Of a stretch of DNA of 64,000 bases, positions 63,526 through 64,000 are shown in pieces. The position numbers and the translations under genes were made by a program. The notes beneath the pieces are model-generated. The model was given only the letters and a program-made list of their open reading frames with translations. It did not search any database and had not been told where the DNA came from. The stretch covers positions 87,566 through 151,565 of the forward strand of contig NZ_RXNS01000012.1 of NCBI RefSeq assembly GCF_003966155.1. Direction: 5' to 3'. The DNA comes from Halomonas nitroreducens (GTDB taxonomy: Bacteria; Pseudomonadota; Gammaproteobacteria; Pseudomonadales; Halomonadaceae). The first letter of the stretch is position 1. The number at the start of each line of letters is the position of its first letter.

Positions 63526-64000
63526 ATGAACGACACAACAACACCCATACGCTATCAAAAGCCCGGCCTGGCACTGGCCCTTACCCCCGTCGTGCTGACC
63601 CTGCTGGTGCTCGGCATCCAGCTGTTCTATTTCGGCGACTTCACCCCGCATATCCCCCTGGCCATCGGCATGGCCATCACCGGCCTGGTGGGCATCAGGC
63701 TGGGCTTCAAGTGGAAGCATATCGAGGAAGGGATCTTCCACGTCATCCATGTCTCCCTGCCCTCCGTGTCCGTGCTGATCTGCGTGGGCATGATCATCGG
63801 CGTGTGGATCGCCAGCGGCACCGTGCCGACCCTGATCTACTATGGCCTGACGCTGCTCTCGCCGACCATCTTCCTGGCCGCGGCCATGCTGCTCTGCTCG
63901 GTGGTCTCGGTCTCGCTCGGCACCTCCTGGGGCACCGTGGGCACCGTGGGCCTGGCGCTGATGGGCATCGGCGCGGGCTTCGAGATCCCCATGTACTGGA
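63526..64000 (+). CDS. nhaC: Na+/H+ antiporter, NhaC family (cut by window edge)
   Basis: NhaC-type antiporters export Na+ in exchange for protons. The first 158 codons are present and run off the window. The translation has several membrane helices (ALALTPVVLTLLVLGIQLF, VLICVGMIIGVWIASGT, TIFLAAAMLLCSVVSVSLG) and the family block SLGTSWGTVGTVGLALMGIG. ATG 63526 follows GAAGGACACTTCC. It is divergent from the Lrp-type regulator. The specific subtype cannot be fixed from this fragment. Confidence 0.88.
   Translation, partial: MNDTTTPIRYQKPGLALALTPVVLTLLVLGIQLFYFGDFTPHIPLAIGMAITGLVGIRLGFKWKHIEEGIFHVIHVSLPSVSVLICVGMIIGVWIASGTVPTLIYYGLTLLSPTIFLAAAMLLCSVVSVSLGTSWGTVGTVGLALMGIGAGFEIPMYW

Overview
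The window is a gene-dense, very GC-rich stretch of a gammaproteobacterial chromosome. Gene content and order (ndk-rlmN-pilW-rodZ-ispG-hisS-yfgM-bamB-der; aroE-hemF-tsaC-dprA-LysM facing def-fmt-rsmB-trkA-trkH; lptF/lptG facing pepA-holC-valS) point to Halomonadaceae (Halomonas or a close relative). The salt-related K+ uptake system TrkA/TrkH and the start of an NhaC Na+/H+ antiporter fit a halophile. The assignment rests on gene order and protein similarity recalled from memory, not on a search. I see no tRNA or rRNA gene, CRISPR array, prophage or intact insertion sequence.

Layout. 1-9.0 kb: one co-directional housekeeping cluster for rRNA methylation, pilus assembly, cell shape, isoprenoids, tRNA charging, outer-membrane assembly and ribosome maturation. 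9.2-12 kb: a lipoprotein, a divergent DUF815 ATPase, an M48 metalloprotease lipoprotein and a small membrane protein. 12-16.6 kb (minus strand): LysM-dprA-tsaC-hemF-aroE. 16.7-24.6 kb (plus strand): def-fmt-rsmB, dodecin, trkA-trkH and a TraB-family membrane protein. 24.6-32.2 kb: cytochrome c, tapT, a sirtuin, aceK, truC-tcdA-DUF1653, the bacterioferritin pair bfr/bfd and an RDD protein. 32.2-41.1 kb: lptG/lptF, pepA, ilvE, holC, valS. 41.2-46.1 kb: small accessory genes (META, DoxX, gloA, tag, YdjM-like, azoR, an MliC fusion lipoprotein). 46.2-49.6 kb: metE/metR. 49.6-51.9 kb: rstAB two-component pair. 52-56.5 kb: class Ia ribonucleotide reductase nrdAB with an unusually readable control region. 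56.7-64 kb: a looser, more accessory stretch with a zinc metallopeptidase that has lost one zinc ribbon, a secreted protein of lower GC, about 0.8 kb without a gene, a glutaredoxin-MauE fusion, a PilZ/degenerate HD-GYP protein, a rhomboid protease, an Lrp-type regulator and nhaC.

Most of the window is conserved core genome, and I do not see a convincing undescribed multi-gene system. The points most worth a second look are: (1) an intergenic repeat present twice (17.3 and 37.4 kb, possibly a remnant at 11.9 kb) whose central hairpin shows a compensatory base-pair change; (2) the nrdA control region, with two DnaA boxes, a promoter and two NrdR boxes 31 bp apart; (3) twin AGCC-N5-GGCT palindromes between the Lrp-type gene and nhaC; (4) domain combinations with lost active sites (PilZ plus dead HD-GYP; metallopeptidase with a cysteine-free first zinc ribbon) and an MliC-COG3650 fusion; (5) a 55-bp duplication of the trkH 3' end; (6) an 18-C homopolymer. 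Start codons were chosen from Shine-Dalgarno spacing and family length; hisS and lptF appear to start with TTG, and yfgM, hemF and ilvE with GTG.
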